A stretch of DNA of 20,532 nucleotides from Clostridium sp. CAG:1013 (GTDB taxonomy: Bacteria; Bacillota; Clostridia; Oscillospirales; Acutalibacteraceae). A model generated the notes under the pieces. That model searched no databases. It saw only the letters and a program-made list of their open reading frames with translations, and was not told the DNA's origin. Of the stretch, positions 1-7,578 are shown one piece after another. The stretch lies in contig HF972632.1 in NCBI GenBank assembly GCA_000432995.1, positions 4,377-24,908 on the forward strand. The letters run 5' to 3'. The stretch's first letter is position 1; each line of letters begins with the position of its first letter. Made by a program: the position numbers and the translations under genes.

Positions 1-1275
1 AAATTCCACGACCTGGGCCTAGTGATCATCGACGAAGAGCAGCGCTTCGGCGTGGCGCAAAAGGAAAAGCTGAAACAGATGTGCCAAAGTGCTGACGTGC
101 TCACCCTATCCGCCACCCCCATCCCCCGTACGCTGAATATGGCCCTTTCCGGCATCCGGGACATGTCCGTGATCGAGGAAGCCCCCCACGACCGGCATCC
201 GGTCCAGACCTACGTGATGGAATACGATGCAGGGGTCATCGCCGACGCCATCCGTCGGGAACTGCGCCGGGGCGGCCAGGTGTATTACCTCCACAACGAC
301 GTGGCCTCCATTCAGAGCACCGTCAGCCGCATCCAGCAGCGGGTTCCGGAAGCCCGTATCGGAGTGGGTCACGGCAAAATGACGGAGGAAGAACTCTCCG
401 AGGTATGGCGGCAGCTTTTGGATCACGAGATCGACGTGCTGGTGTGCACCACCATTATCGAGACCGGTGTGGATGTACCCTCCGCCAACACTCTCATCAT
501 CGAGAACGCTGATCGGATGGGACTCTCCCAGCTCCACCAGCTTCGAGGCCGTGTGGGCCGGAGTACCCGCCGAGCTTACGCTTACCTCACCTACACCCCC
601 AACAAAGCGCTGTCCGAAATTGCTCAAAAGAGGCTTTCCGCCATCCGGGAATTCACCGAGTTCGGCTCGGGCTTCAAGATCGCCATGCGTGACTTGGAGA
701 TCCGGGGCGCTGGCAACGTACTGGGTGGCGAGCAGCATGGTCATATGGAGGCCGTGGGCTACGACATGTATGTGAAGCTGTTAAACGAGGCTGTCTCTCT
801 GATGAAGGGTGAGGAACCCGCCCACCCGGTGGATCAGGACTGTCTGGTGGATATGCAGGTACAGGCCCATATTCCGGAAAGCTATATCGACAGTTTGAGC
901 TTGCGTCTGGACGTGTACCGGCGCATCGCTGAGGTGGAGACCCAAGAGGACGCCATGGACGTAATGGACGAACTCATCGACCGGTTCGGGGAGCCTCCCG
1001 CCGCGGTAAAGGGACTGCTGGACGTGGCCATGCTCCGCAACGCCGCCGCTCGGCTGGGCGTCACCGAAGTGAAACAGCAAGGCGACTCCCTGCTGATCTA
1101 CAAAGAAAAGTTCGACATGCAGCAGGTGGCCCCGTTGATCAAAGCTCTGGGCGGCCGAGTGCTGCTCAGCGCGGGGAGCAAACCCTATATCAGCGTGAAA
1201 ATGGCGGGGGCTCCTCCCACACAAGCACTGGGAGAGATCCTCTCCGCCATGCAGGATACCTCTGCCCCTGCTTGA
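1..1275 (+). CDS. mfd: Transcription-repair coupling factor Mfd, C-terminal part (5' truncated by window edge)
   Basis: The reading frame is open from base 1, so the start lies outside the window; 424 residues of a protein usually about 1150 long are present. Mfd is a cytoplasmic dsDNA translocase that pushes stalled RNA polymerase off DNA lesions and recruits UvrA. The fragment begins just before helicase motif II (DEEQ, residues 11-14). It continues through motif III (SATPIPRT), the GHGKMTEEE translocation (TRG-type) segment, motif V (TTIIETGVDVP) and motif VI (QLHQLRGRVGR). The motif VI context with GLSQLHQLRGRVGR and the following AMRDLEIRGAGNVLGGEQHG separates Mfd/RecG from other helicases. 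The last 150 or so residues (SYIDSLSLRLDVYRRIAEV and on) match the Mfd C-terminal regulatory domain D7, which RecG lacks. No terminator follows; the next gene has its own promoter 23 bases after the stop. Confidence 0.96.
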   Translation, partial: KFHDLGLVIIDEEQRFGVAQKEKLKQMCQSADVLTLSATPIPRTLNMALSGIRDMSVIEEAPHDRHPVQTYVMEYDAGVIADAIRRELRRGGQVYYLHNDVASIQSTVSRIQQRVPEARIGVGHGKMTEEELSEVWRQLLDHEIDVLVCTTIIETGVDVPSANTLIIENADRMGLSQLHQLRGRVGRSTRRAYAYLTYTPNKALSEIAQKRLSAIREFTEFGSGFKIAMRDLEIRGAGNVLGGEQHGHMEAVGYDMYVKLLNEAVSLMKGEEPAHPVDQDCLVDMQVQAHIPESYIDSLSLRLDVYRRIAEVETQEDAMDVMDELIDRFGEPPAAVKGLLDVAMLRNAAARLGVTEVKQQGDSLLIYKEKFDMQQVAPLIKALGGRVLLSAGSKPYISVKMAGAPPTQALGEILSAMQDTSAPA

Positions 1276-1297
1276 GCCGCTGTTCACAATTTCCGTG

Positions 1298-1326
1298 TAG
1301 ACAAACCGTGAAAAGTGGGGTATAAT
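1298..1326 (+). promoter_or_regulatory. Sigma-A type promoter for the foldase-like lipoprotein gene
   Basis: A -35 box TAGACA (1298-1303) and a perfect -10 box TATAAT (1321-1326) are separated by exactly 17 bases. It lies in the mfd/lipoprotein gap, about 50 bases before the lipoprotein start, so the lipoprotein need not depend on mfd read-through. Confidence 0.75.
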
Positions 1327-1375
1327 GTTTGTCGTTCTTTTTCAATAAAACAATTTTTTGAAAGGCTGATCACCC

Positions 1376-2527
1376 ATGAGAAACATTTGGAAGCGCATCG
1401 CGGCCGCCGCTCTGGCTCTGGCCATGTGCCTGAGCTTTGCTGGCTGCTATGATGAAAATAAAACCTGGGCCGCCCGAAAGGGAGATGACGAACTGCCCAT
1501 CGGCGCGTATATTTACTATTTGTACAGCGCGTATCTGGAAGCTGGCAGCCAGGTTGACTCCGAGACCTCTGTGCTGGATGCAGAGATCGAGGGTCAGGAC
1601 GCCGAGCAGTGGATCAAGGATCTGGCTCTGAACTATGTCCAGGCTTACTACTACATTAGCGACAAATTTGACGAGCTGGGTCTGGAGCTCACAGAAGAGG
1701 ATCTGGTAAACGTGGAGAACACCGCCAGCAGCTTCTGGAGCTACTATGGCTCCACCCTGGAGGAGCTGGGCATTTCCCAGGATTCCTTTGAAAAGGCTTA
1801 CGCTCTGTACGGTGAGAAATTTGAGAGAGTCATGAAGGCCATGTACGGTGAAGGCGGCGAGCTGGCCCTGGAAGATGGTGCCCTGGAAGAATACTACTGC
1901 GGCGCCTACATCAACTATGAGTACTTCTCCGCTTCCTTGACCACCACCAACGAGGATGGGGAAAGCGTGGAGCTGACTGATGACGAAAAGGCTGATCTGA
2001 AGGAGACCTTTGAGGGCTACGTGAAAAAGATCAACGCAGGCGAGCTGACCATGAGCGAAGCCGCGGATGAGTACGCTGAGGAAAGCGGCACGGATTCCTC
2101 CTTGATGAGCCCTGTTTGCGTCAAGTCTGACAACATGTCCACTCTGGTCTTCGATGCACTGAATTCCGTGAAGGAAGGCGAAGCTGCTTTCGTGGAATCC
2201 ACTTCCGGATACCTGGTGGTGCGGAAACTGTCTGTTAAGGACTATTACGATGAGTACGTCGCCAATAGTGAGGATCAGCAGTTCACCCTGCTCACGGAAT
2301 TGAAGGGTGAGGAATACAGCGATTATGTTCTGGAACAGGCCGCTTCCGTTGAAGGCGTGGAACTGAACCAGGCTGCCATGGACAGCATCAAAGTGTCCTC
2401 TCTGGTGGATGACAGCAACCGCAACGGAACCTCCTCCGCTGAGGAAACAGAATCTTCCAGCGCTGATGAAAACAGCAGCGAGGAAGAGAGCAGCTCCAGC
2501 GAGACTTCCAGTTCTGAAACTGAATAA
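1376..2527 (+). CDS. Secreted lipoprotein with weak PrsA/SurA-like foldase features
   Basis: 383 residues. The N-terminus is a lipoprotein signal peptide: basic MRNIWKR, a hydrophobic Ala/Leu stretch, then LSFAGC with the lipid-modified Cys at 24, so the protein should be anchored on the outer face of the membrane. An alpha-helical, acidic region (about 70-180) resembles the SurA/PrsA N-domain. Residues about 182-290 resemble a parvulin domain only in outline: YEYFSAS stands where ARHILV is usual, and LVFDALNSVKEGEAAFVESTSGYLVVRKL stands where the F..A...L..GE....V.T..GYH.IK strand is usual (positions 257-285). The GG.LG segment is missing, so isomerase activity is doubtful. The tail (350-383) is almost pure Ser/Glu. 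Its place after mfd fits the common clostridial mfd-foldase pairing. It could be a chaperone without catalysis; the assignment is an inference from a distant match. Confidence 0.6.
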   Translation: MRNIWKRIAAAALALAMCLSFAGCYDENKTWAARKGDDELPIGAYIYYLYSAYLEAGSQVDSETSVLDAEIEGQDAEQWIKDLALNYVQAYYYISDKFDELGLELTEEDLVNVENTASSFWSYYGSTLEELGISQDSFEKAYALYGEKFERVMKAMYGEGGELALEDGALEEYYCGAYINYEYFSASLTTTNEDGESVELTDDEKADLKETFEGYVKKINAGELTMSEAADEYAEESGTDSSLMSPVCVKSDNMSTLVFDALNSVKEGEAAFVESTSGYLVVRKLSVKDYYDEYVANSEDQQFTLLTELKGEEYSDYVLEQAASVEGVELNQAAMDSIKVSSLVDDSNRNGTSSAEETESSSADENSSEEESSSSETSSSETE

Positions 2528-2545
2528 CACATTCTTGTCTTACTA

Positions 2546-2590
2546 CAGCAGAGACTGTACCGTATCATTCGGCAGTCTCTGCTGTTTTTT
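2546..2590 (+). terminator. Intrinsic terminator after the foldase-like gene
   Basis: A perfect 12-bp inverted repeat, CAGCAGAGACTG (2546-2557) and CAGTCTCTGCTG (2573-2584), is followed at once by six T residues and a further T-rich run. It lies 18 bases after the stop codon and separates this gene from the V-ATPase operon. Confidence 0.92.
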
Positions 2591-2682
2591 ATTTTTATTC
2601 GGAAGTCTGAGCCGTTTCCTCTCAAACTAAATATAACTTTTTTGAATTTCCTATAAAAATTTGTTTTTTAACCAATTTATTT

Positions 2683-2711
2683 TTGACAATAACACATCCG
2701 TCCTGTATAAT
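2683..2711 (+). promoter_or_regulatory. Consensus sigma-A promoter of the V-type ATPase operon
   Basis: TTGACA (2683-2688) and TATAAT (2706-2711) are both perfect and are 17 bases apart, inside an A/T-rich stretch that could act as an UP element. Transcription would begin near 2718, giving a leader of about 70 bases before the first gene. This is the only clear promoter ahead of the nine tightly packed ATPase genes. Confidence 0.88.
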
Positions 2712-2729
2712 GAGTGTATTGTTTTTACG

Positions 2730-2766
2730 ACGACAGGCTTCTTTTCCCACAAGTGAAGGATGTCGT
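2730..2766 (+). other. Stem-loop in the leader of the V-type ATPase mRNA
   Basis: ACGACA (2730-2735) pairs with TGTCGT (2761-2766), and inside it CTTC (2738-2741) pairs with GAAG (2755-2758) across a 2x2 internal loop. An alternative short hairpin GTGAA/TTCAC (2753-2757 / 2766-2770) overlaps it. The structure ends about ten bases before the Shine-Dalgarno sequence and is not followed by a T run, so it is not a terminator. A regulatory or mRNA-stability role is inference only. Confidence 0.3.
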
Positions 2767-2789
2767 TCACAACAGGGGAGGTGGAATAC

Positions 2790-3116
2790 TTGGCAAAAGA
2801 TACTATGCGTGCTGTGAATCAGGCGGAGCAAAACGCCAGCGACACGGTTCAGCGGGCAAAGGACGAAAGCGAAGCCCTACGCCGTGAAGCCACCACGAAA
2901 GGTGAACAGCTGATCCAGGCCGCAGTGAAGGAAGCAAAAAAACGGGCGGAAGTCCTCTATGGCGTGGCAAAGGCCGACGGCGAAAAGCGGAAGGCCGCCA
3001 TTCAGAAGGAAGCCTTGGAGGAACAGGAACGATTGCGGGCACAGGCTCAAGCCCGTCAGGGGCAAGTAGCCCGAGAAGCGGAACGGATCGTTCTGGGCCA
3101 TCCCAGAAGGAGGTGA
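2790..3116 (+). CDS. V-type ATPase peripheral-stalk subunit G/H (AhaH / NtpF-like)
   Basis: 108 residues starting at TTG 2790. The SD sequence GGAGGTG (2777-2783) sits just before it, whereas the in-frame ATG at 2760 has no usable SD and lies inside a predicted stem; this decides the start. The protein is one long charged helix rich in Ala, Glu, Lys, Arg and Gln with no Pro until the C-terminus, typical of the stator coiled coil that pairs with subunit E and links the catalytic head to subunit I. It is the first gene of the operon, the position of ntpF in the Enterococcus hirae operon, whose order this operon follows. Its stop codon overlaps the SD of the next gene, suggesting translational coupling. 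Sequence conservation in this subunit is low, so context carries much of the assignment. Confidence 0.8.
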   Translation: MAKDTMRAVNQAEQNASDTVQRAKDESEALRREATTKGEQLIQAAVKEAKKRAEVLYGVAKADGEKRKAAIQKEALEEQERLRAQAQARQGQVAREAERIVLGHPRRR

Positions 3117-3120
3117 GAGC

Positions 3121-5136
3121 GTGGCCATCGTACCTATGAAACGCCTGGAACTCTTCGGCTTAAAGCGGGAGCGCAAAGCCATTTTGGAGTTCTTGCAGAT
3201 TCGGGGCGTGGTGGAGGTCCACACACCGAAAGAGGCTGACAACCTCTTCGCCAGGACAGACACCTCCCAGGCTCGCCTGGAGTTTGAACAGAACGTTCAA
3301 ATCCCCGAACAGGCGGTCAAATTGCTGGATGAATACGCTCCCATAAAAACAGGCATGTTCGCCTCTCTGGAAGGACGGCCGCCTGTTTCTCAAAAAGAAT
3401 ACGACGATCTTTGGAAAAAAGCTCCTGCTCAGCTGAGCAAGGCCCGGGAGATCATCGCTCTCGGAAAGCGGATCACCGACGACAGCGCGCAGATTCTCCG
3501 TTTGGAGGCTCAGCTGGAAAGTTTGAAACCTTGGTTGTCCCTGGACATCCCCCTGGACACTAAGGGAACAGCTCACAGCCGTGTCTTTGCAGGCACGCTG
3601 CCCGAGGACTTGGATGAACCGGCCCTGAAAAACAGACTGGCTCAGCTGCTGCCCGAAATCCCTGGTGTGGAAGTGGAAGTGCTTAGCCATCAGGCTCAAC
3701 AGACCTGTCTGTTCTGTCTGTGTCACAAACGGGACGCCGGACCTGTGGAGGAAGCCCTTCGGTCGCTGGGATTCACTTACCCAGCATTCACCTCAGACCT
3801 CCCCCCTGCTCAGCAAGCGGAACAGATCAACCAGGAGATCCGCCAGATCGATCTTGACCGGGAGGACGCCAAAAAAGACATCATTTCCCGAGCGGACCAG
3901 AGGCGGGACCTGCTGCTGGCTTCGGACTATTACAATGTTCGGGCGGAAAAGTACCGTATTCTGGGCGACCTGTGGCAGAGCCCTCACGTGTTTTTCCTCA
4001 CAGGATACCTTCCCGCGGAAGACGCGCCGCGGCTGCTGGCGGAATTGGAAAACAAGTTCACCCTTTCCGCGGAAGCTGTGGATCCTGACCCCGACGAGGA
4101 AACTCCCGTCAAACTGAAAAACGGATTCTTCACTGCACCCATGGAAGGAGTGGTGGCTGGCTACAGTCTCCCCGGTAAAAACGAGATTGACCCCTCTTCT
4201 GTGATGGCGCTCCTGTACTACATTCTCTTCGGTCTGATGCTTTCCGATGCCGCCTACGGTCTTTTGATGGTCCTGGGCTGCGGGCTGGCGCTTTGGAAAT
4301 TCCCCAACATGGAGGGAACTCTGCGCAAGTCCCTGCGGATGTTCTTCTTCTGCGGCATCTCCACCACAGTGTGGGGCATTCTCTTCGGAAGTTACTTCGG
4401 TGACGCCATCTCAGTGATCGCTCGGACCTTCTTCAACACGGAGATCACCATCCCAGCTCTGTGGTTTACACCGTTGGACGACCCCATGCGGTTGCTGCTG
4501 TTCTCCTTCGCACTGGGCATCGTCCACCTGTTCACAGGACTTGGGGTGCAGTTCTACCAGCTGGCCAGACGAAAGAAATACGCCGACGCCCTCTATGATG
4601 TGGTGTTCTGGTATCTGCTGGTGGGCGGACTGATCGTCCTGCTGCTCTCTACGGAAATGTTTGTCACCATGGTGAACCTGCCTTTCCGTATTCCCAGCAT
4701 TGTGGGCACTGTGGCAGGTATTTTGGCTGGAGTCGGCGCAGTGGGCATCGTCTGCACCGCCGGCCGCGAATCCCGCAACCCCTTTAAACGGCTGCTGAAA
4801 GGCCTGTATGGTTTGTACAACATTTCAGGCTATTTAAGCGATATACTGTCCTACTCCCGGCTTCTGGCCCTGGGCTTGGCCACCGGCGTTATCGCCACCG
4901 TGTTCAACCAGATGGGCAGCATGTTGGGCGGAGGCGTGTTGGGTGCCATATTCTTCACCGTGGTGTTCCTCATCGGCCACACCATGAACCTGGCCATTAA
5001 CGTGCTGGGCGCTTATGTGCATACCAACCGTTTGCAGTATGTGGAGTTCTTTGGAAAGTTCTACGAAGGCGGCGGACGCGCTTATGCTCCTTTTGCCGCG
5101 CACACAAGACATTTTCAAATTAAGGAGGAAAAATGA
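3121..5136 (+). CDS. ntpI: V-type ATPase membrane stator subunit I (a-subunit)
   Basis: 671 residues, GTG start with SD GGAGGTGA ending six bases upstream. The first 350 or so residues are hydrophilic and partly coiled, forming the cytoplasmic arm that binds the E-G stalks. The rest is a membrane domain with about seven to eight hydrophobic segments, including LLYYILFGLMLSDAAYG near 361-377, a hallmark of this family. The segment LSYSRLLALGLA holds the essential arginine (Arg580), which faces the ion-binding glutamate of the K ring and allows ion release. Length is in the normal range for bacterial V-type subunit I. It ends by overlapping the ATG of the next gene by four bases (ATGA). Confidence 0.95.
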   Translation: MAIVPMKRLELFGLKRERKAILEFLQIRGVVEVHTPKEADNLFARTDTSQARLEFEQNVQIPEQAVKLLDEYAPIKTGMFASLEGRPPVSQKEYDDLWKKAPAQLSKAREIIALGKRITDDSAQILRLEAQLESLKPWLSLDIPLDTKGTAHSRVFAGTLPEDLDEPALKNRLAQLLPEIPGVEVEVLSHQAQQTCLFCLCHKRDAGPVEEALRSLGFTYPAFTSDLPPAQQAEQINQEIRQIDLDREDAKKDIISRADQRRDLLLASDYYNVRAEKYRILGDLWQSPHVFFLTGYLPAEDAPRLLAELENKFTLSAEAVDPDPDEETPVKLKNGFFTAPMEGVVAGYSLPGKNEIDPSSVMALLYYILFGLMLSDAAYGLLMVLGCGLALWKFPNMEGTLRKSLRMFFFCGISTTVWGILFGSYFGDAISVIARTFFNTEITIPALWFTPLDDPMRLLLFSFALGIVHLFTGLGVQFYQLARRKKYADALYDVVFWYLLVGGLIVLLLSTEMFVTMVNLPFRIPSIVGTVAGILAGVGAVGIVCTAGRESRNPFKRLLKGLYGLYNISGYLSDILSYSRLLALGLATGVIATVFNQMGSMLGGGVLGAIFFTVVFLIGHTMNLAINVLGAYVHTNRLQYVEFFGKFYEGGGRAYAPFAAHTRHFQIKEEK

Positions 5137-5627
5137 TCATGGATTGGAACACAATGGGTATCGTATTCGCCCTGCTGGGCGCAGTGCTGGCAACTTTTCT
5201 GGCGGGCATCGGCTCCGCTGTTGGCGTAGGTATGGCCGGTCAGGCCGCTGCTGGTGTTGTGACGGAGGACCCCTCCCTGTTCGGTAAAGCACTGGTGCTC
5301 CAGCTGCTGCCCGGCACCCAGGGCATCTATGGCCTGCTCATCGGCTTCATCACCCTGACTCAGATCGGCATCCTGGGCGGCGATCCCAACATCAGCCTGG
5401 CTAAGGGTCTGCTGTACTTGGCTGGCTGCCTGCCCATCGCTATCGTGGGTCTCATCTCCGCCAAATGGCAGGCTAAGACCTCCGTGGCCAGCATCGCGCT
5501 GCTGGCAAAGAAACCCGACCAGTTCGGCAAGGCTATGATCCTCCCCGCCATGGTGGAGACCTACGCCGTGCTGGCTCTGCTGGTCTCTATCCTTTCCATC
5601 TTCAGCATCGGCGGACTGGCAATTTAA
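5133..5627 (+). CDS. ntpK: V-type ATPase rotor-ring subunit K, predicted Na+-binding
   Basis: 164 residues, a fused double-hairpin proteolipid with four membrane helices; such subunits form the ion-carrying ring. SD AAGGAGG (5122-5128) serves ATG 5133, or an in-frame ATG at 5139 with better spacing (10 instead of 4 bases). The first hairpin ends in LLPGTQG and has Gln, not a carboxylate, so only the second hairpin carries the ion-binding Glu142 (MVETYA). Leu59, Thr62, Gln63, Gln113 and Glu142 align with the Leu61, Thr64, Gln65, Gln110 and Glu139 that bind Na+ in E. hirae NtpK (recalled from the published structure). One carboxylate per four helices is the arrangement typical of pumping V-type enzymes. 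Na+ coupling is a firm inference but not shown by sequence alone. Confidence 0.96.
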   Translation: MIMDWNTMGIVFALLGAVLATFLAGIGSAVGVGMAGQAAAGVVTEDPSLFGKALVLQLLPGTQGIYGLLIGFITLTQIGILGGDPNISLAKGLLYLAGCLPIAIVGLISAKWQAKTSVASIALLAKKPDQFGKAMILPAMVETYAVLALLVSILSIFSIGGLAI

Positions 5628-5661
5628 GGCCCCGCCCTATTTTTGGAAAGGAGGGGAACCC

Positions 5662-6255
5662 ATGACAGGACTGGAAGCCATTTTGGCGCAGATCCAGGCT
5701 GACGCTGACAATCAGCGGGAAGAGCTGCTTTCCGCTGCGAAGCAAGATGCCCAGGAAACCTTGGAACGAGCCAAGCAGGAAGCTGACCGGCAATCCAAGG
5801 CCATCCTGGAAGCGGCACAAGCAAAAGCCAACGCCATCCGGGAACGGGCAGAATCCGCCGCGCTGCTGGAAAAGCGTGACCAACTGCTCCGCTGCAAGCA
5901 GCAGCTGATCCGGGAAGCCCTCGACAAGGTGTGCACCTCCCTGGAGGACGCTCCCGCGGAAGAGTATTTTTCCATTTTGCTGGAACTGGCCGCCCGATCC
6001 GCTCTGCCCGGAGAAGGTGTGCTGTACCTGAACGCCCGTGACCTAGCCCGGCTGCCGGATAATTTCCAGCACGCACTGGACGAGGAAACTCCTCAGGGCA
6101 AGATCACGGTCTCCAAAACACCCCGGGAGCTGGAAAGCGGCTTTGTGCTGGTGTACGGCCCCATAGAGATGGACTGCACCTTCCCTGCTCTGTTCCGGAG
6201 CGCCTACGATCAACTTCGAGACGCCGCGGGAACCATCCTGTTCTCCCAGGCGTAA
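5662..6255 (+). CDS. ntpE: V-type ATPase peripheral-stalk subunit E
   Basis: 197 residues, ATG start with SD GGAGGGG eight bases upstream. The first 90 or so residues are a continuous charged Ala/Glu/Gln/Arg helix (QADADNQREELLSAAKQ and on), which pairs with subunit G/H. The C-terminal half is globular and contains LESGFVLVYGPIEMDCTF, the conserved part that grips the B subunits at the top of the head. Length matches the usual 190-200. It lies between subunits K and C, as in the E. hirae operon, with short gaps (34 and 19 bases). Confidence 0.93.
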   Translation: MTGLEAILAQIQADADNQREELLSAAKQDAQETLERAKQEADRQSKAILEAAQAKANAIRERAESAALLEKRDQLLRCKQQLIREALDKVCTSLEDAPAEEYFSILLELAARSALPGEGVLYLNARDLARLPDNFQHALDEETPQGKITVSKTPRELESGFVLVYGPIEMDCTFPALFRSAYDQLRDAAGTILFSQA

Positions 6256-6274
6256 GGCGGGAAAGGAGAAGCCC

Positions 6275-7243
6275 ATGAGTGAAGAATATATCTACGCGGT
6301 GGCGCGCGTGCGTTCCCGAGAGGCCTCCCTGCTGGGAAGGACCGATCTGGAACGGCTGATGTCCTGCCCCAATGAAAAGGAGTGCCTCCGGGTGCTTCGG
6401 GACAAGGGCTGGGGCCGGGGAGACAGCGCAAATTCTCCCGAAGAACTGCTGGCCGCCGAGGAGGAGAAAACCTGGGACTTCCTGTGGGAACTGACCAAGG
6501 ATACCGCCCCCTTCGCGCCGCTGCTGCTTCCCATCGACGGAAACAACATCAAGGCCGCCATCAAATGCGCGGTAACGGAAACAGAACCCAGAGGGGTATT
6601 CCTTCCCGGCGGGCAATGGGAACCGGAGGACGTGCTCCGCATGGCCCGAGAACGGGATTTCTCCCCTCTCTCCCCCGCTTTGGCTCAGGCTGCTGAGAAA
6701 GCCTGCCAAGCGCTGCTTCAGACAGGAGACAGCCAGCTCTGCGACGTGCTCATTGACCGGGCGTGCTTGGAGGAAATCCTCCGGCAAGGCAAGGAGAGTG
6801 GTCTGGAAGTGCTGGAACGCTTTGGGGAATGGACCGTTGCCACTGCCAATATTCAAACCGCCGCGCGGGCCTGTAAGGCCAAGAAAAACCGGCAGTTTTT
6901 AGAGCTGGCGCTGGCCCCCTGCCAGAGTCTGGACGTGACTGCTTTGGCAGACGCCGCCCAGCGAGGTATGGAAAAACTGTTGGAATATCTGGGAACAACG
7001 CCTTACGCCGAAGGAGCCGCTATGCTCCAGCGTTCCGCCTCCGCTTTTGAGAAGTGGCGGGATGACCGGGCCATCGCACTGATCCAGGGCGAGAAAGGCG
7101 AATACTTTACGGCAGGTCCGCTGTTTGCCTACGCGGTGGCCAGACGGCGGGAAATCGACACGGTGCGGATCATCCTTTCCGGCAAGCGCAACGGCCTGGA
7201 GGATGGCAAGCTCCGAGAAAGACTGAGGGAAACCTATGTATAA
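6275..7243 (+). CDS. ntpC: V-type ATPase subunit C (AC39/d-type rotor cap)
   Basis: 322 residues, ATG start with SD AAAGGAGAA upstream. This mostly helical, soluble subunit has no catalytic motif; it sits on the K ring and couples it to the D-F shaft. Recognisable parts are the N-terminal YIYAVARVRSREASLL, the NNIKAAIKC segment, and the C-terminal GPLFAYAVARRREIDTVRIILSGKRNGL, which is the best-conserved AC39 family element. It ends by overlapping the next gene by eight bases, which suggests coupled translation. Confidence 0.94.
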   Translation: MSEEYIYAVARVRSREASLLGRTDLERLMSCPNEKECLRVLRDKGWGRGDSANSPEELLAAEEEKTWDFLWELTKDTAPFAPLLLPIDGNNIKAAIKCAVTETEPRGVFLPGGQWEPEDVLRMARERDFSPLSPALAQAAEKACQALLQTGDSQLCDVLIDRACLEEILRQGKESGLEVLERFGEWTVATANIQTAARACKAKKNRQFLELALAPCQSLDVTALADAAQRGMEKLLEYLGTTPYAEGAAMLQRSASAFEKWRDDRAIALIQGEKGEYFTAGPLFAYAVARRREIDTVRIILSGKRNGLEDGKLRERLRETYV

Positions 7244-7556
7244 GATCGCGGTACTGGGGGACCGGGACAGCATCTACGGCTTCGGAGCCTTAGGGCTGGA
7301 GGTGTTCCCCATCGAGGAGGCGGAAACAGGAGCCAAAACCCTGCGCCGTCTGGCGGAAGAGGACTACGCCGTACTGTACGTGACGGAAGCTCTCTGCGCC
7401 CAGATCCCTCAGGAGCTGGAGCGGCTGCGTGAACGGCCCCTCCCCGCCGTGGTCCCCATCCCGGGCCTTTCCGGCAATACGGGCATGGGTATGGCCATGG
7501 TGAAACGCTCTGTGGAGCAGGCCGTGGGCTCTGACATTCTGGCCAATGAATCCTGA
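7236..7556 (+). CDS. ntpG: V-type ATPase central-shaft subunit F
   Basis: 106 residues, the usual length. The N-terminus MYKIAVLGDRDSIYGFGALGL is the family's beta-alpha start, with GDRDSIYGF matching the signature. DYAVLYVTEALCAQI and AVVPIPGLSGNTGMG complete the CheY-like alpha/beta fold. With subunit D it forms the rotating axle inside the A3B3 head and is thought to modulate ATPase rate. In E. hirae nomenclature this is NtpG; elsewhere it is called AtpF or NtpF, so the symbol follows the E. hirae convention. Its start lies within the end of the subunit C gene. Confidence 0.94.
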   Translation: MYKIAVLGDRDSIYGFGALGLEVFPIEEAETGAKTLRRLAEEDYAVLYVTEALCAQIPQELERLRERPLPAVVPIPGLSGNTGMGMAMVKRSVEQAVGSDILANES

Positions 7557-7578
7557 AAGAAGCGGGTGAATCATAAAA

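Noticed and set aside
2760..2789. ATG at 2760 as the start of the first ATPase gene
   Set aside because: It has no usable SD and lies in a predicted stem, while GGAGGTG sits directly before the in-frame TTG at 2790.
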